DNA from: an uncultured Verrucomicrobiales bacterium
Lineage (GTDB): Bacteria; Verrucomicrobiota; Verrucomicrobiia; Verrucomicrobiales; Akkermansiaceae
DNA length: 64,000 nt
Reading direction: 5' to 3'
Assembly: GCA_937928545.1 (NCBI GenBank)
Contig: CALGJQ010000014.1
Coordinates: 62,001-126,000 of the forward strand
The stretch's first letter is position 1. Every line of letters begins with the position of its first letter. The position numbers were made by a program, and so were the translations under genes. Shown here one piece after another: positions 9,068-15,463 of the stretch. The notes under the pieces are model-generated. The model was not told where the DNA came from and made no database searches. It worked only from the letters and a program-made list of their open reading frames with translations.

Positions 9068-9347
9068 ACGCTTGTAAGTGGGGGAACTCTCATCTTTTGG
9101 TGTTGATTCGTCAAGGAGGCGGATTTTTGGCTAGGCTTCCTAGGGAGATCCTGAACTTGAGGGGCTTTGGAGGAAGGTGGACGGCTAAGACGCGAAGGGG
9201 GGATGGGTTATTGAGAATGATCTTTGAAGTTTTCGACCGCGAATCTTTTCAGAGAGAGGAGGATTCGCGGTTAGTTTCCTTCCTATTTAGGTGCGTGTGT
9301 TTTTTGGCGGATTGCTTTTTTGAAGGGGAGATTTTAGGATGCTTCTT
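9068..9347. other. Intergenic region between propeller gene and retron-like unit
   Basis: About 280 bases without a convincing gene. A short frame at 9097-9399 runs into the structured RNA region and has no recognisable features. The only structure is the inverted repeat at 9236-9271. The minus-strand promoter of the propeller gene should lie near 9068-9130, but no clear hexamers stood out. Confidence 0.5.
9236..9271. repeat. 10-bp perfect inverted repeat upstream of the retron-like unit
   Basis: ACCGCGAATC (9236-9245) and GATTCGCGGT (9262-9271) are exact reverse complements around a 16-base loop. No T-run follows on either side, so a terminator is unlikely; it may be an operator, part of a longer RNA leader, or decayed repetitive DNA. 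Confidence 0.6.
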
Positions 9348-9528
9348 AGAGTGCGGTGGACCATCCACCAAGCGGGTTGGTTATGGATGTGAATCCTGAC
9401 CCACCTCTCCGGGGCATCCCCGGGGGATCGAATGACTACGCATGACCGTCGCGGAGCCCTCCTGGCATTTCATGCCAATAAGGCTGCGCCAAGCGAGATG
9501 AGTTGGGCAGCTTGGTCCGCCGCGCTTT
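9348..9528 (+). ncRNA. Candidate retron msr-msd non-coding RNA
   Basis: A 16-base arm AGAGTGCGGTGGACCA (9348-9363) pairs end to end with TGGTCCGCCGCGCTTT (9513-9528): 13 Watson-Crick and 3 G-U pairs, no mismatch. This is the a1/a2 arrangement of retrons, and the 3' arm ends 9 bases before the reverse transcriptase ATG. Inside lie a hairpin at 9374-9402 (or the alternative 9362-9389), a GC hairpin CCGGGG-cat-CCCCGG (9409-9423) fitting msr, and a longer imperfect hairpin at 9451-9489 capped by TGGCAT-ttc-ATGCCA (9463-9477) fitting msd. G9372, in an AGC context shortly after a1, is a candidate branching guanosine. Structure was folded by eye; msDNA production is inferred. Confidence 0.65.
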
Positions 9529-9537
9529 TATGATTTT

Positions 9538-10644
9538 ATGAAGCAGGTTAGAAAGGCGATTGAGGAGCGCGTGGCCGAGATGGGCGATGGTGACTTGCAG
9601 GTGCTTTTTACGCGGAAGTTACCGAAGGCGGGGTATTCTGAGAAGTGGCTGACGAAGAATCTGGAGAAGTACGGGATTCGCTTAATGAGTGGGGAGGGAT
9701 GGTTGCGGGAGGTGCCGAGGATGGAGAAGGAAGGGTGGCCGGAGTTGACGACGGTGGGGGATTTGGCGTTTTTTTTGAGAATGGGAGTGGGGGAGCTGGA
9801 GTGGTTTTCGGATCTGAAGAATTTGAATAGGGAGGGGAAGTTGGGGCATTATCGGTATCGTTGGATTCCGAAGCGGCGGGGTGGGCGGCGCTTGTTGATG
9901 GAGCCGAAGGAGTCGTTGAAGATGACGCAGCGGAGGTTGCTGGAAAGCTTGGTGGATTTGATCCCACTGCATGAGGCGGCGCATGGGTTTCGAAAGGCTA
10001 GGTCGATCCGGACTTATGCGGAGCCGCATTGTGGGAAGGCGGTGGTGGTGCGGATGGATTTGGCGGACTTTTTTCCTTCGGTGACTTTTGCGCGGGTGGT
10101 GGGGCTTTTTGAAATGTGTGGGTATCGGAAGGTGGTGGCGCGGCATTTGGCGGGGCTTTGCACGCATAAGCCGCCATCGAGGGTGGCGAAGATTGCGAGG
10201 CACTTGCCGCAGGGTGCGCCGACTTCTCCGGCGGTAGCGAACGCGGTGGCGTATCGCTTGGATTGTCGACTGGCGGGTTTAGCAGAGAAGGCGGGGTTGA
10301 AGTATACGCGCTATGCGGATGACTTGGCCTTTAGTGGGGATTGGGTGGGAGAGGGGTTTCGTGATCTGGTGAATGTGATCATTTTAGAGGAGGGCTTTTT
10401 GATCAATCCACGGAAGACGCGCGTGATGAAGGCGAGTCAAAGGCAGCGGCTGGCGGGGGTGGTGGTGAATGCGCACCCGAATGTGGGGCGGGGGGAGTTT
10501 GATCGGCTCAAGGCGATTTTACATGCGGGGCCGAAGGCGGAAGAGAAAGAGGTGCTGCGGGGGAAGATCGCGGCAGTGGGGATGTTGAATGAGAGGAGGG
10601 GGGAGAAGTTGTTGCGGCTTTTTGATGGGGTGGATTGGGGATAG
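9538..10644 (+). CDS. Retron-type reverse transcriptase
   Basis: 368 residues. RT core from about residue 105: YRWIPKRRGGRRLL, AAHGF (147-151), motif A VVVRMDLADFFPSV with Asp174, LPQGAPTSP (223-231) and motif C YADD (259-262). Retron-like signs are the A-x-x-H element after SIR (A161, H164; canonical NAxxH, here with Tyr for Asn) and region Y, where the usual VTG is LAG (305-307) followed by VVVN. The thumb ends at residue 368. About 100 N-terminal residues have no motif I recognise. By impression it is closest to the myxobacterial/planctomycete type of retron RT. Retron RTs copy the adjacent msd RNA into branched msDNA and, with an effector, act in phage defence. No effector gene is adjacent: downstream is convergent holA. 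Confidence 0.88.
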   Translation: MKQVRKAIEERVAEMGDGDLQVLFTRKLPKAGYSEKWLTKNLEKYGIRLMSGEGWLREVPRMEKEGWPELTTVGDLAFFLRMGVGELEWFSDLKNLNREGKLGHYRYRWIPKRRGGRRLLMEPKESLKMTQRRLLESLVDLIPLHEAAHGFRKARSIRTYAEPHCGKAVVVRMDLADFFPSVTFARVVGLFEMCGYRKVVARHLAGLCTHKPPSRVAKIARHLPQGAPTSPAVANAVAYRLDCRLAGLAEKAGLKYTRYADDLAFSGDWVGEGFRDLVNVIILEEGFLINPRKTRVMKASQRQRLAGVVVNAHPNVGRGEFDRLKAILHAGPKAEEKEVLRGKIAAVGMLNERRGEKLLRLFDGVDWG

Positions 10645-10663
10645 GGAGGTGGGCAATTTGCCT

Positions 10664-10690
10664 TGGCGTGGAGGCCGTAGGTCTCCGCCA
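10664..10690 (+). terminator. Possible terminator of the retron-like unit
   Basis: Imperfect GC-rich hairpin (TGGCG at 10664-10668 with CGCCA at 10686-10690, plus inner pairs) followed by CTTTTA, in the 49-base gap between the convergent RT and holA genes. Confidence 0.35.
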
Positions 10691-10693
10691 CTT

Positions 10694-11755
10694 TTATGCG
10701 GCGCGTTTTCCGTCGCAGAGTTTGATGATGAGTTTGTGGAGGACCATGCGGGGGTCTTGGCCGGAGGTGACGAGGGCTTTGTCGGCGTCGAGGCAGTCGG
10801 ACATGGCTTGTTGGAGTTGGGGGAGGGAGAAGTTGCGCGCGCCGGTGGCGGCCATTTTGAGGCCCCAGGTGTTGACGGTGCCGTCTTTCTTTTTTGGGAG
10901 GACGGCTTGGATGCCGGCGGGGGCGCGGTTGGGGCCGCCGTATGAGCCGGCGAGTTTGGCGAAGAAGAGATTTCGCACGGTGGGGATGATGGAGGCTTTG
11001 ATGATGCCGACGGCGTTTTCGTTTTTGGCGAGGAGGGAGTCGATGAGCTCGATGGCGCGGTTGGCGTTTCGCCGTTCGACGGCGCGGGAGATTTCCCAGA
11101 TGACGCCTTTGTGGCTGACGGAGACCATGAGGGTGACGTCTTCGATGCTGACCTCGCGGCGGTCGCCGAGGTAGAGGTCGAGTTTGTCGAGCTCGTTGGT
11201 GATTTGTCGGGTGTCGGCTCCGGCGCGTTGGACGAAGAGGTCGAGGGCTTCGCCTTCGAGGGTGAGTTTTTTCTCACGAGCGATGCGTTTGACGGTGAGG
11301 CCGACTTGCTCTTCCCAGCCTTCTTTCGAGGTGTCGATTTTATCGAAGGAGCGGAAGTCAGTGGATTTTTTGGCCCACTTGCCGAAGCGGCGGACCCCGT
11401 TCATGGCGGTGGTGCTGAGGAGGAATTGGACGCCAGGGGGGAGTCCTTGTTGGAGGATTTCGAGGAGGTTTTCGACTCCGGTAAGGGCGCGCTCAGCCTC
11501 GCTGGTGCGGTCGGTGCCGAAGAAGGTGGCGCCTTTGAGCCAGACGACTTTTTCGCCGCCAAAGAAGCCGACGGTTTGAAGGGCTTCGATGGCTTGGGAG
11601 CATTTTTGGAAGGCGTCTTCGGCGTTGTCGGCGACGGCTTCGATGATCTCGTTGGTGAATTCGTCGCTGTCGGGAGCGATGATTTCGTTGAAGAGAGCGG
11701 CGGCTTCTTCAGAGACGCGGCCTTCATCTGTTCCGGTTACGACGTAGATCGACAT
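10694..11755 (-). CDS. holA: DNA polymerase III subunit delta
   Basis: 353 residues, the usual length for HolA. Start MSIYVVTGTDEGRV; conserved delta features are the FF(G)GEKVVWLKGA stretch (about 83-95), the Q-phase helix FVQRAGADTRQITNELDKL that matches 'RxGxDxRxLxNELEKL', and ISRAVERRNANRAIELIDSLL in domain III. Delta is the clamp-loader subunit that opens the beta sliding clamp. It is a single gene here, convergent with the reverse transcriptase. The ATG at 11755 is the only sensible start. Directly upstream lies the IS remnant, so its native promoter region may have been altered. Confidence 0.9.
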   Translation of the reverse strand: MSIYVVTGTDEGRVSEEAAALFNEIIAPDSDEFTNEIIEAVADNAEDAFQKCSQAIEALQTVGFFGGEKVVWLKGATFFGTDRTSEAERALTGVENLLEILQQGLPPGVQFLLSTTAMNGVRRFGKWAKKSTDFRSFDKIDTSKEGWEEQVGLTVKRIAREKKLTLEGEALDLFVQRAGADTRQITNELDKLDLYLGDRREVSIEDVTLMVSVSHKGVIWEISRAVERRNANRAIELIDSLLAKNENAVGIIKASIIPTVRNLFFAKLAGSYGGPNRAPAGIQAVLPKKKDGTVNTWGLKMAATGARNFSLPQLQQAMSDCLDADKALVTSGQDPRMVLHKLIIKLCDGKRAA

Positions 11756-11810
11756 GTGAGTGTTTTAGCTTTGAGAAAAGGGAGCGGCAAGCTTGGAAGC
11801 AAGCTACTAA

Positions 11811-12353
11811 CTTAGACTGCGCGATTATCTGCTCCGGCAGCTTCACACGGATGTGGATAAAGTTTGGTACACCGACATCACTTACATCCCGATGGAAAAA
11901 GGCCACGAATACCTTGCCGCAATCATGTATTGGAAGAGCAGGGCCGTCTTAAGCTGGGAATTGAGCAACACCATGGACAGTGGGTTTTGTGTGCGAGCCT
12001 TGTGCAATGCCATGGCTCTCACTGGACGTAAGCTCAAGATATTTAGCACCGATCAAGGGAGTCAATTTACCGGACAAGACTGGATCGACGAGCTGAAGAA
12101 AAACGATATTTTGATCAGCATGGATGGTAAGGGCCGCTGGATGGACAATGTTTTCATCGAACGGCTCTGGCGTAGCTTGAAGTATGAAAAAATTCGGCTC
12201 TACAGCTACAACGACATGAGAGAACTGCGTGGCCATATTCGTGATTGGATGCAATTTTACAACAATCAGCGCATCCACCAGCACCTTGATTATACCACCC
12301 TGTGGTCGAACTATGACCCCCCTCTGAATCACAAGGCTGCCAAAGCCGCCTGA
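11811..12353 (+). pseudogene. IS3-family transposase (OrfB) remnant, 5' truncated
   Basis: About 180 residues of an IS3-type integrase core, open from the stop at 11808. The catalytic triad is visible: D in VWYTDITYIPM, D in FSTDQGSQFT, and E in DNVFIERLWRSLKYE; the end FYNNQRIHQHLDYTT is the usual C-terminus. A full OrfB is about 280 residues and is preceded by OrfA; here the N-terminal HTH-21 part and all of OrfA are missing, with holA starting only 55 bases away. It is therefore a dead remnant. GTG at 11853 could start a short product but would lack the DNA-binding part. Confidence 0.85.
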
Positions 12354-12365
12354 TCCGGGCGGCGA

Positions 12366-12442
12366 CCGTAGCATTGGCCAGCCTCCGTTACGGGGCTTCC
12401 GCTACGCTCCAGCCCCTCCACTCCGACTGGCCAATGCTACGG
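12366..12442. repeat. 16-bp perfect inverted repeat at the IS right end
   Basis: CCGTAGCATTGGCCAG (12366-12381) and CTGGCCAATGCTACGG (12427-12442) are exact reverse complements with a 45-base loop that can form an inner AGCCCC/GGGGCT stem. It sits 12 bases after the transposase stop and could be the element's terminator or sub-terminal structure. Confidence 0.75.
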
Positions 12443-12577
12443 AGTGTTTTGAATCATCACCCCTCAGAGATCAGCTGCGAATCATCAACAAAACAAAGAA
12501 ATCTCTGGCAACGAGAAGAAGGCCACTTCATTTTGACCCTCCTAAGCTGAGACCTACTTAAACTGATTTGTTATAAA

Positions 12578-12609
12578 AAAGCCGCCGGAGAAAGTTCTCC
12601 TGTGGCTTT
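12578..12609 (-). terminator. Terminator of the PEP-CTERM gene 12634-13356
   Basis: Hairpin with AAAGCC/GGCTTT and GGAG/CTCC stems, followed on the minus strand by a T-rich run (complement of 12571-12580). Confidence 0.65.
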
Positions 12610-12633
12610 GTGAATGTGATGGGTAGGCAGTTT

Positions 12634-13356
12634 TTAGCGTTTTCTACGAAGTGATCCGACAGCAAGCCCAAGGAAGGCAAAGAGGACGGAACCGGGCTCA
12701 GGGACAGCGGCACCGGGAGCGGTTCCAGGTGTTTCATTCCCCTCGCCAATGTTGAACACACCAGCTTGAAAGGCTCCGCCGGTGTCACGGTATCCGTGCG
12801 CGGGAACGAAAGTGCCATCCGGTCCAATTGACTCGCCATCGCCATCGACATCATAGTTGAGTTCTCCAGTACCGACGGTTTCGATAACCTGCAAAGAATC
12901 CACAGCGGTGCCCCAAGGAGTGACATCGAGAGTGCCGTCATCATCCGTATCGAGATCGTCTCCATTTGCACCTGTGAATCCGGTCACAAGGACGTGGGTC
13001 ACATTGTCGCTGTTTTCGAAGCTAATATTGGTCTCGAGGTCAAGGGTGATGCCCTCAAAGACTTCTCCAGCGCCATTCTCAAATGTAGATTCCCCGGCAA
13101 GGAAGTAGCCATCTGCGGGGATGACGCTTCCGGTGAGGTCGATGACAGCCTCGATGGTGCCCGAACCACCGGTTCCGTCCCCAATAACGAGGTAGGAATA
13201 GCCGTCGAGTGATTCACCAGCGTTCCCCATGAGTTCAAAGTATTCCGAGTTGTCACTACCTGCCTGATCGGATCGGAATTCACTGAGGACGATGGCTCCT
13301 TGGGATACGGAGACTAAGCTTACGGCCACCAGTGAGTTTGTAAGATGTATTTTCAT
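12634..13356 (-). CDS. PEP-CTERM sorted secreted protein, lamin-tail-like
   Basis: 240 residues when started at 13356, where MKIHLTNSLVAVSLVSVSQG is a clear signal peptide; the longer frame to 13401 adds 15 residues before it and is rejected. The body begins IVLSEFRSDQAGSDNSEYFEL, like lamin-tail domains, and contains a Ca-binding-like DDLDTDDDGTLD run. It ends AAVPEPGSVLFAFLGLAVGSLRRKR, a standard PEP-CTERM signal that exosortase removes on the way to the cell surface or matrix. Two 5'-truncated relatives lie at 4216-4644 and 13529-14110. Function beyond surface location is unknown. Confidence 0.85.
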   Translation of the reverse strand: MKIHLTNSLVAVSLVSVSQGAIVLSEFRSDQAGSDNSEYFELMGNAGESLDGYSYLVIGDGTGGSGTIEAVIDLTGSVIPADGYFLAGESTFENGAGEVFEGITLDLETNISFENSDNVTHVLVTGFTGANGDDLDTDDDGTLDVTPWGTAVDSLQVIETVGTGELNYDVDGDGESIGPDGTFVPAHGYRDTGGAFQAGVFNIGEGNETPGTAPGAAVPEPGSVLFAFLGLAVGSLRRKR

Positions 13357-13528
13357 AACGAATAAAGGAAACGATGTTGGAGTTGGATAGGCAAACTTCA
13401 AATTGATGGATTTCCATGATTTATTTTAATGAATGTAATCGCTGGCCAAGAAGAGGAGTAAGGAAGATGGGGCTTCAGGGCTCGAAACGAGCTCCACAAA
13501 ACTCTGCTCCAAGACAGTGGGCGCATAA
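13357..13528. other. Junction between divergent PEP-CTERM genes
   Basis: In the frame of the next gene an open stretch (about 13439-13525) reads GASGLETSSTKL and ends at an in-frame TAA (13526-13528). It could be degraded 5' coding sequence of that gene. No promoter was recognisable. Confidence 0.35.
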
Positions 13529-14110
13529 AAACCTGCACTTTTTGATGCAAGCTTTGACGGAGTCATTGACCGCGCTGCAAATGTCACGGGATCCTTCGAT
13601 GCTGCGGGTCTGGCAACGGTGATGACTCCTGACTTGGAGAATCCGTCATTTACGATTGTTTTGGTCGAATTGACTGCAGCGCAAGACTTCGCGATTGGAG
13701 ATGACTTGGATGCTGCTGACGATGGAACTCTTGTTCTTCCTGCCAGTTGGGATGTGATTGATTCTGTGGGGGTTTCGGACAGTGCGGCAGACGATACAGT
13801 TTTGTATAGTTCTGGATTGGGCGGTTCGGACATTCTCTACAATGGAGAATTTGAGCCCCTACTTGTGTTTCGCGACGCATCGACTGGTGATTGGTATCAA
13901 ACGGTTACGGTTGATTTTGGTGGGGCAAATGAGCATATCGGAACCTTCGCTGCCAGTGGTGGAACCGAGCTTGACGAAGCAGGTTTTACGGCATCGCCCG
14001 ATACTTCAACTTTTGGTTCAGTGAACCCCTCGTTCGTTGGGGTGCCTGAACCTTCAACCGCTCTTTTGAGTGGCGTAGCGCTTCTCGGACTTCTTCGTCG
14101 TCGTCGCTAA
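13529..14110 (+). pseudogene. PEP-CTERM protein gene lacking its 5' end
   Basis: The frame is coherent from 13529 (KPALFDASFDGVIDRA) to TAA at 14108-14110 and ends VGVPEPSTALLSGVALLGLL plus RRRR, a PEP-CTERM tail. The body aligns with the intact relative at 12634-13356 (GDDLDAADDGTL against GDDLDTDDDGTL, then W...DS). The first ATG (13619) falls in mid-domain, there is no signal peptide, and upstream the frame is closed by TAA at 13526. Without a signal peptide the exosortase tail is useless, so I call it a pseudogene caused by truncation or a nonsense mutation; the good terminator downstream shows it was once a normal gene. Confidence 0.65.
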
Positions 14111-14131
14111 GCTTTGCGAGATTTTTTCAAG

Positions 14132-14164
14132 AACGTCGCTCCTTTAGGGGAGTGGCGTTTTTTT
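14132..14164 (+). terminator. Terminator after the PEP-CTERM remnant
   Basis: Eleven-pair stem (14132-14142 with 14149-14159, including two G-U pairs) followed by a run of T. Confidence 0.75.
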
Positions 14165-14513
14165 AGGGCTCGATAAGAAGGTCGGTGACGGGGTGGCCTC
14201 CGATGAGGTGTTCTTGGATGATGCGTTCGAGGTTTTCGGGATTGCAGGAATGATACCAAATGGCATCGGGGTAGACTACGGCGATGGGGCCGCGGATGCA
14301 GATGCGGAGGCAGTCGGCCTTTGTGCGATGGACGAGGGCTTGGGGGCCGCAGAGTTCGAGTTCGTTGAGTCTTTCTTTGAGGAATTTCCAGGCGATGGCT
14401 CCGGCGATGTCATCACAGCATTTTGCTTTGTCGGAGGTGGCACAGAGGAAGATGTGCTTCTTGTAGCCGTCGAGGTTGAGGGCTTGGGCGGTGTCTTGGA
14501 GTTGGTCGGACAT
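14163..14513 (-). CDS. 2Fe-2S ferredoxin-like protein
   Basis: 116 residues from [13 protein letters not shown]. The layout is that of thioredoxin-fold 2Fe-2S proteins: YKKHIFLCA with Cys24, a CC pair at 32-33, Cys55, a CLRIC motif (Cys68, Cys72), then [16 protein letters not shown] and a final EHLIGGHPV. Cys24, Cys33, Cys68 and Cys72 are the likely cluster ligands. Members of this family are small cytoplasmic electron carriers of unclear partner. The gene starts one base before the amidase stop codon, so the two form an operon. The frame is open further upstream, but that is the amidase gene in another frame. Confidence 0.85.
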   Translation of the reverse strand: MSDQLQDTAQALNLDGYKKHIFLCATSDKAKCCDDIAGAIAWKFLKERLNELELCGPQALVHRTKADCLRICIRGPIAVVYPDAIWYHSCNPENLERIIQEHLIGGHPVTDLLIEP

Positions 14514-14514
14514 T

Positions 14515-15327
14515 TTATCGAGCTTTACGAGGAGCGGAGGGCGGGGTGTCGTTTTCGAGGTGATCGCAGATCGCGGTGACGATGGCGGCAGCCACGGCTT
14601 GGCGGGCTTTGTCACGGTTCTTGGTGCCGAGAAGCCAGTTGGAGACTTTTGGGTTATCGATGAATTCCACCTCAAGTAGCATGACGACAGCTTGGTAGAG
14701 GTGGGTGTCTTGGCGGGCGAAGCCGAGAGTGCGAATTCCGTCCTTGAGATGTCCACCGTCTCCTTTGCTGTCACCGACGGTTTTGGCTTTGGAGGGGTCT
14801 CCGCCGAAAGGCTGCAAGGCGGTGGCGACGTTTTTGACGACGAGGTCGCTGAAGGCGCGATCGCGTTCGGCGTAGGGATTGACGAAGTGCATGAATTCCC
14901 AATGTGGATGGTCTTTGGAGACGATGTATCCGCGGGTGCCCTCGGCAGTGTGTGACGAGGAGCCATTGAAGTGGATGCTGAGGAAGACGCGGGCGGTATT
15001 TTCGACCGCGACGGCGGCGCGGCCCATTGAGCTGAGGCTGGTATCGGAGTTGCGAGTGAGGATGGCTTTGGCGCCGAGTTTCTGGGCGCGAGGGCTGGCG
15101 GCGAAGGCTTTGGCTACGGCTTGTGAGTAATCCAGAGCGAGGTCTTTTTCAAGAATGCCGAAGGTCGCGGCAGTGGCGTTGTTCCAAGAACTTCCGTTTC
15201 CTTTTTGGGAACCATCGGTCTTTTTTGCGACCCATTTTCCGCCGTGGCCGGGATCAATCACGACGATGGGGCCACCATAGGAGAGGGTGGAGAAGAGGAG
15301 GAATATCCAAAGGAGAGGGCGGCTCAT
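14515..15327 (-). CDS. N-acetylmuramoyl-L-alanine amidase (Amidase_3)
   Basis: 270 residues with a signal peptide ([19 protein letters not shown]). The zinc ligands of the AmiC/CwlM-type Amidase_3 family are visible: His28 in VIDPGHGG, Glu60 in [10 protein letters not shown], His119 in [10 protein letters not shown], and the catalytic Glu221 in LEVEFIDNP. It cleaves the bond between MurNAc and the stem peptide in the periplasm. An insert between the first motif and Glu60 ([16 protein letters not shown]) is longer than in E. coli enzymes. No AMIN or LysM targeting domain. Cotranscribed with the ferredoxin-like gene. Confidence 0.88.
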   Translation of the reverse strand: MSRPLLWIFLLFSTLSYGGPIVVIDPGHGGKWVAKKTDGSQKGNGSSWNNATAATFGILEKDLALDYSQAVAKAFAASPRAQKLGAKAILTRNSDTSLSSMGRAAVAVENTARVFLSIHFNGSSSHTAEGTRGYIVSKDHPHWEFMHFVNPYAERDRAFSDLVVKNVATALQPFGGDPSKAKTVGDSKGDGGHLKDGIRTLGFARQDTHLYQAVVMLLEVEFIDNPKVSNWLLGTKNRDKARQAVAAAIVTAICDHLENDTPPSAPRKAR

Positions 15328-15391
15328 GACGTCGGAGGTTACCGGAGGGAGGTGAAGGGCTGCGAGGGAAAAGTCCTCCAGAATCCTGGAA

Positions 15392-15409
15392 TGTGACGAC
15401 TCCGTGACA
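15392..15409 (+). promoter_or_regulatory. Pho-box-like direct repeat before the TonB receptor gene
   Basis: GTGAC at 15393-15397 and again at 15404-15408, period 11, about 55 bases before the TonB receptor ATG. It matches the half-site pattern found at six other places in this block. Confidence 0.55.
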
Positions 15410-15463
15410 AAGGGGGGCTTCCGGCTGAGGGGTGGGCGGGCTTACTTCATTCCACCCCATTCT

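Larger units (their letters stand above)
11756..12560. mobile_element. Truncated IS3-family element (approximate extent)
   Basis: Comprises the OrfB remnant and about 200 bases of non-coding right-end DNA with a strong hairpin (12366-12442). Terminal inverted repeats and target-site duplications were not identified, so both borders are estimates. Confidence 0.5.

Noticed and set aside
9097-9399. 100-codon frame upstream of the reverse transcriptase
   Set aside because: Ends inside the structured RNA region; composition is not protein-like and it has no family resemblance, so not offered as a retron effector.
13416-13622. 68-codon frame before the second PEP-CTERM remnant
   Set aside because: The neighbouring frame continues the PEP-CTERM protein sequence through the same bases, so this one is out of frame noise.
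14514-14966. 5' extension of the ferredoxin-like frame over the amidase gene
   Set aside because: Low-complexity Ser/Pro/Lys shadow; the ATG at 14513 gives a normal-length protein directly after the amidase stop.
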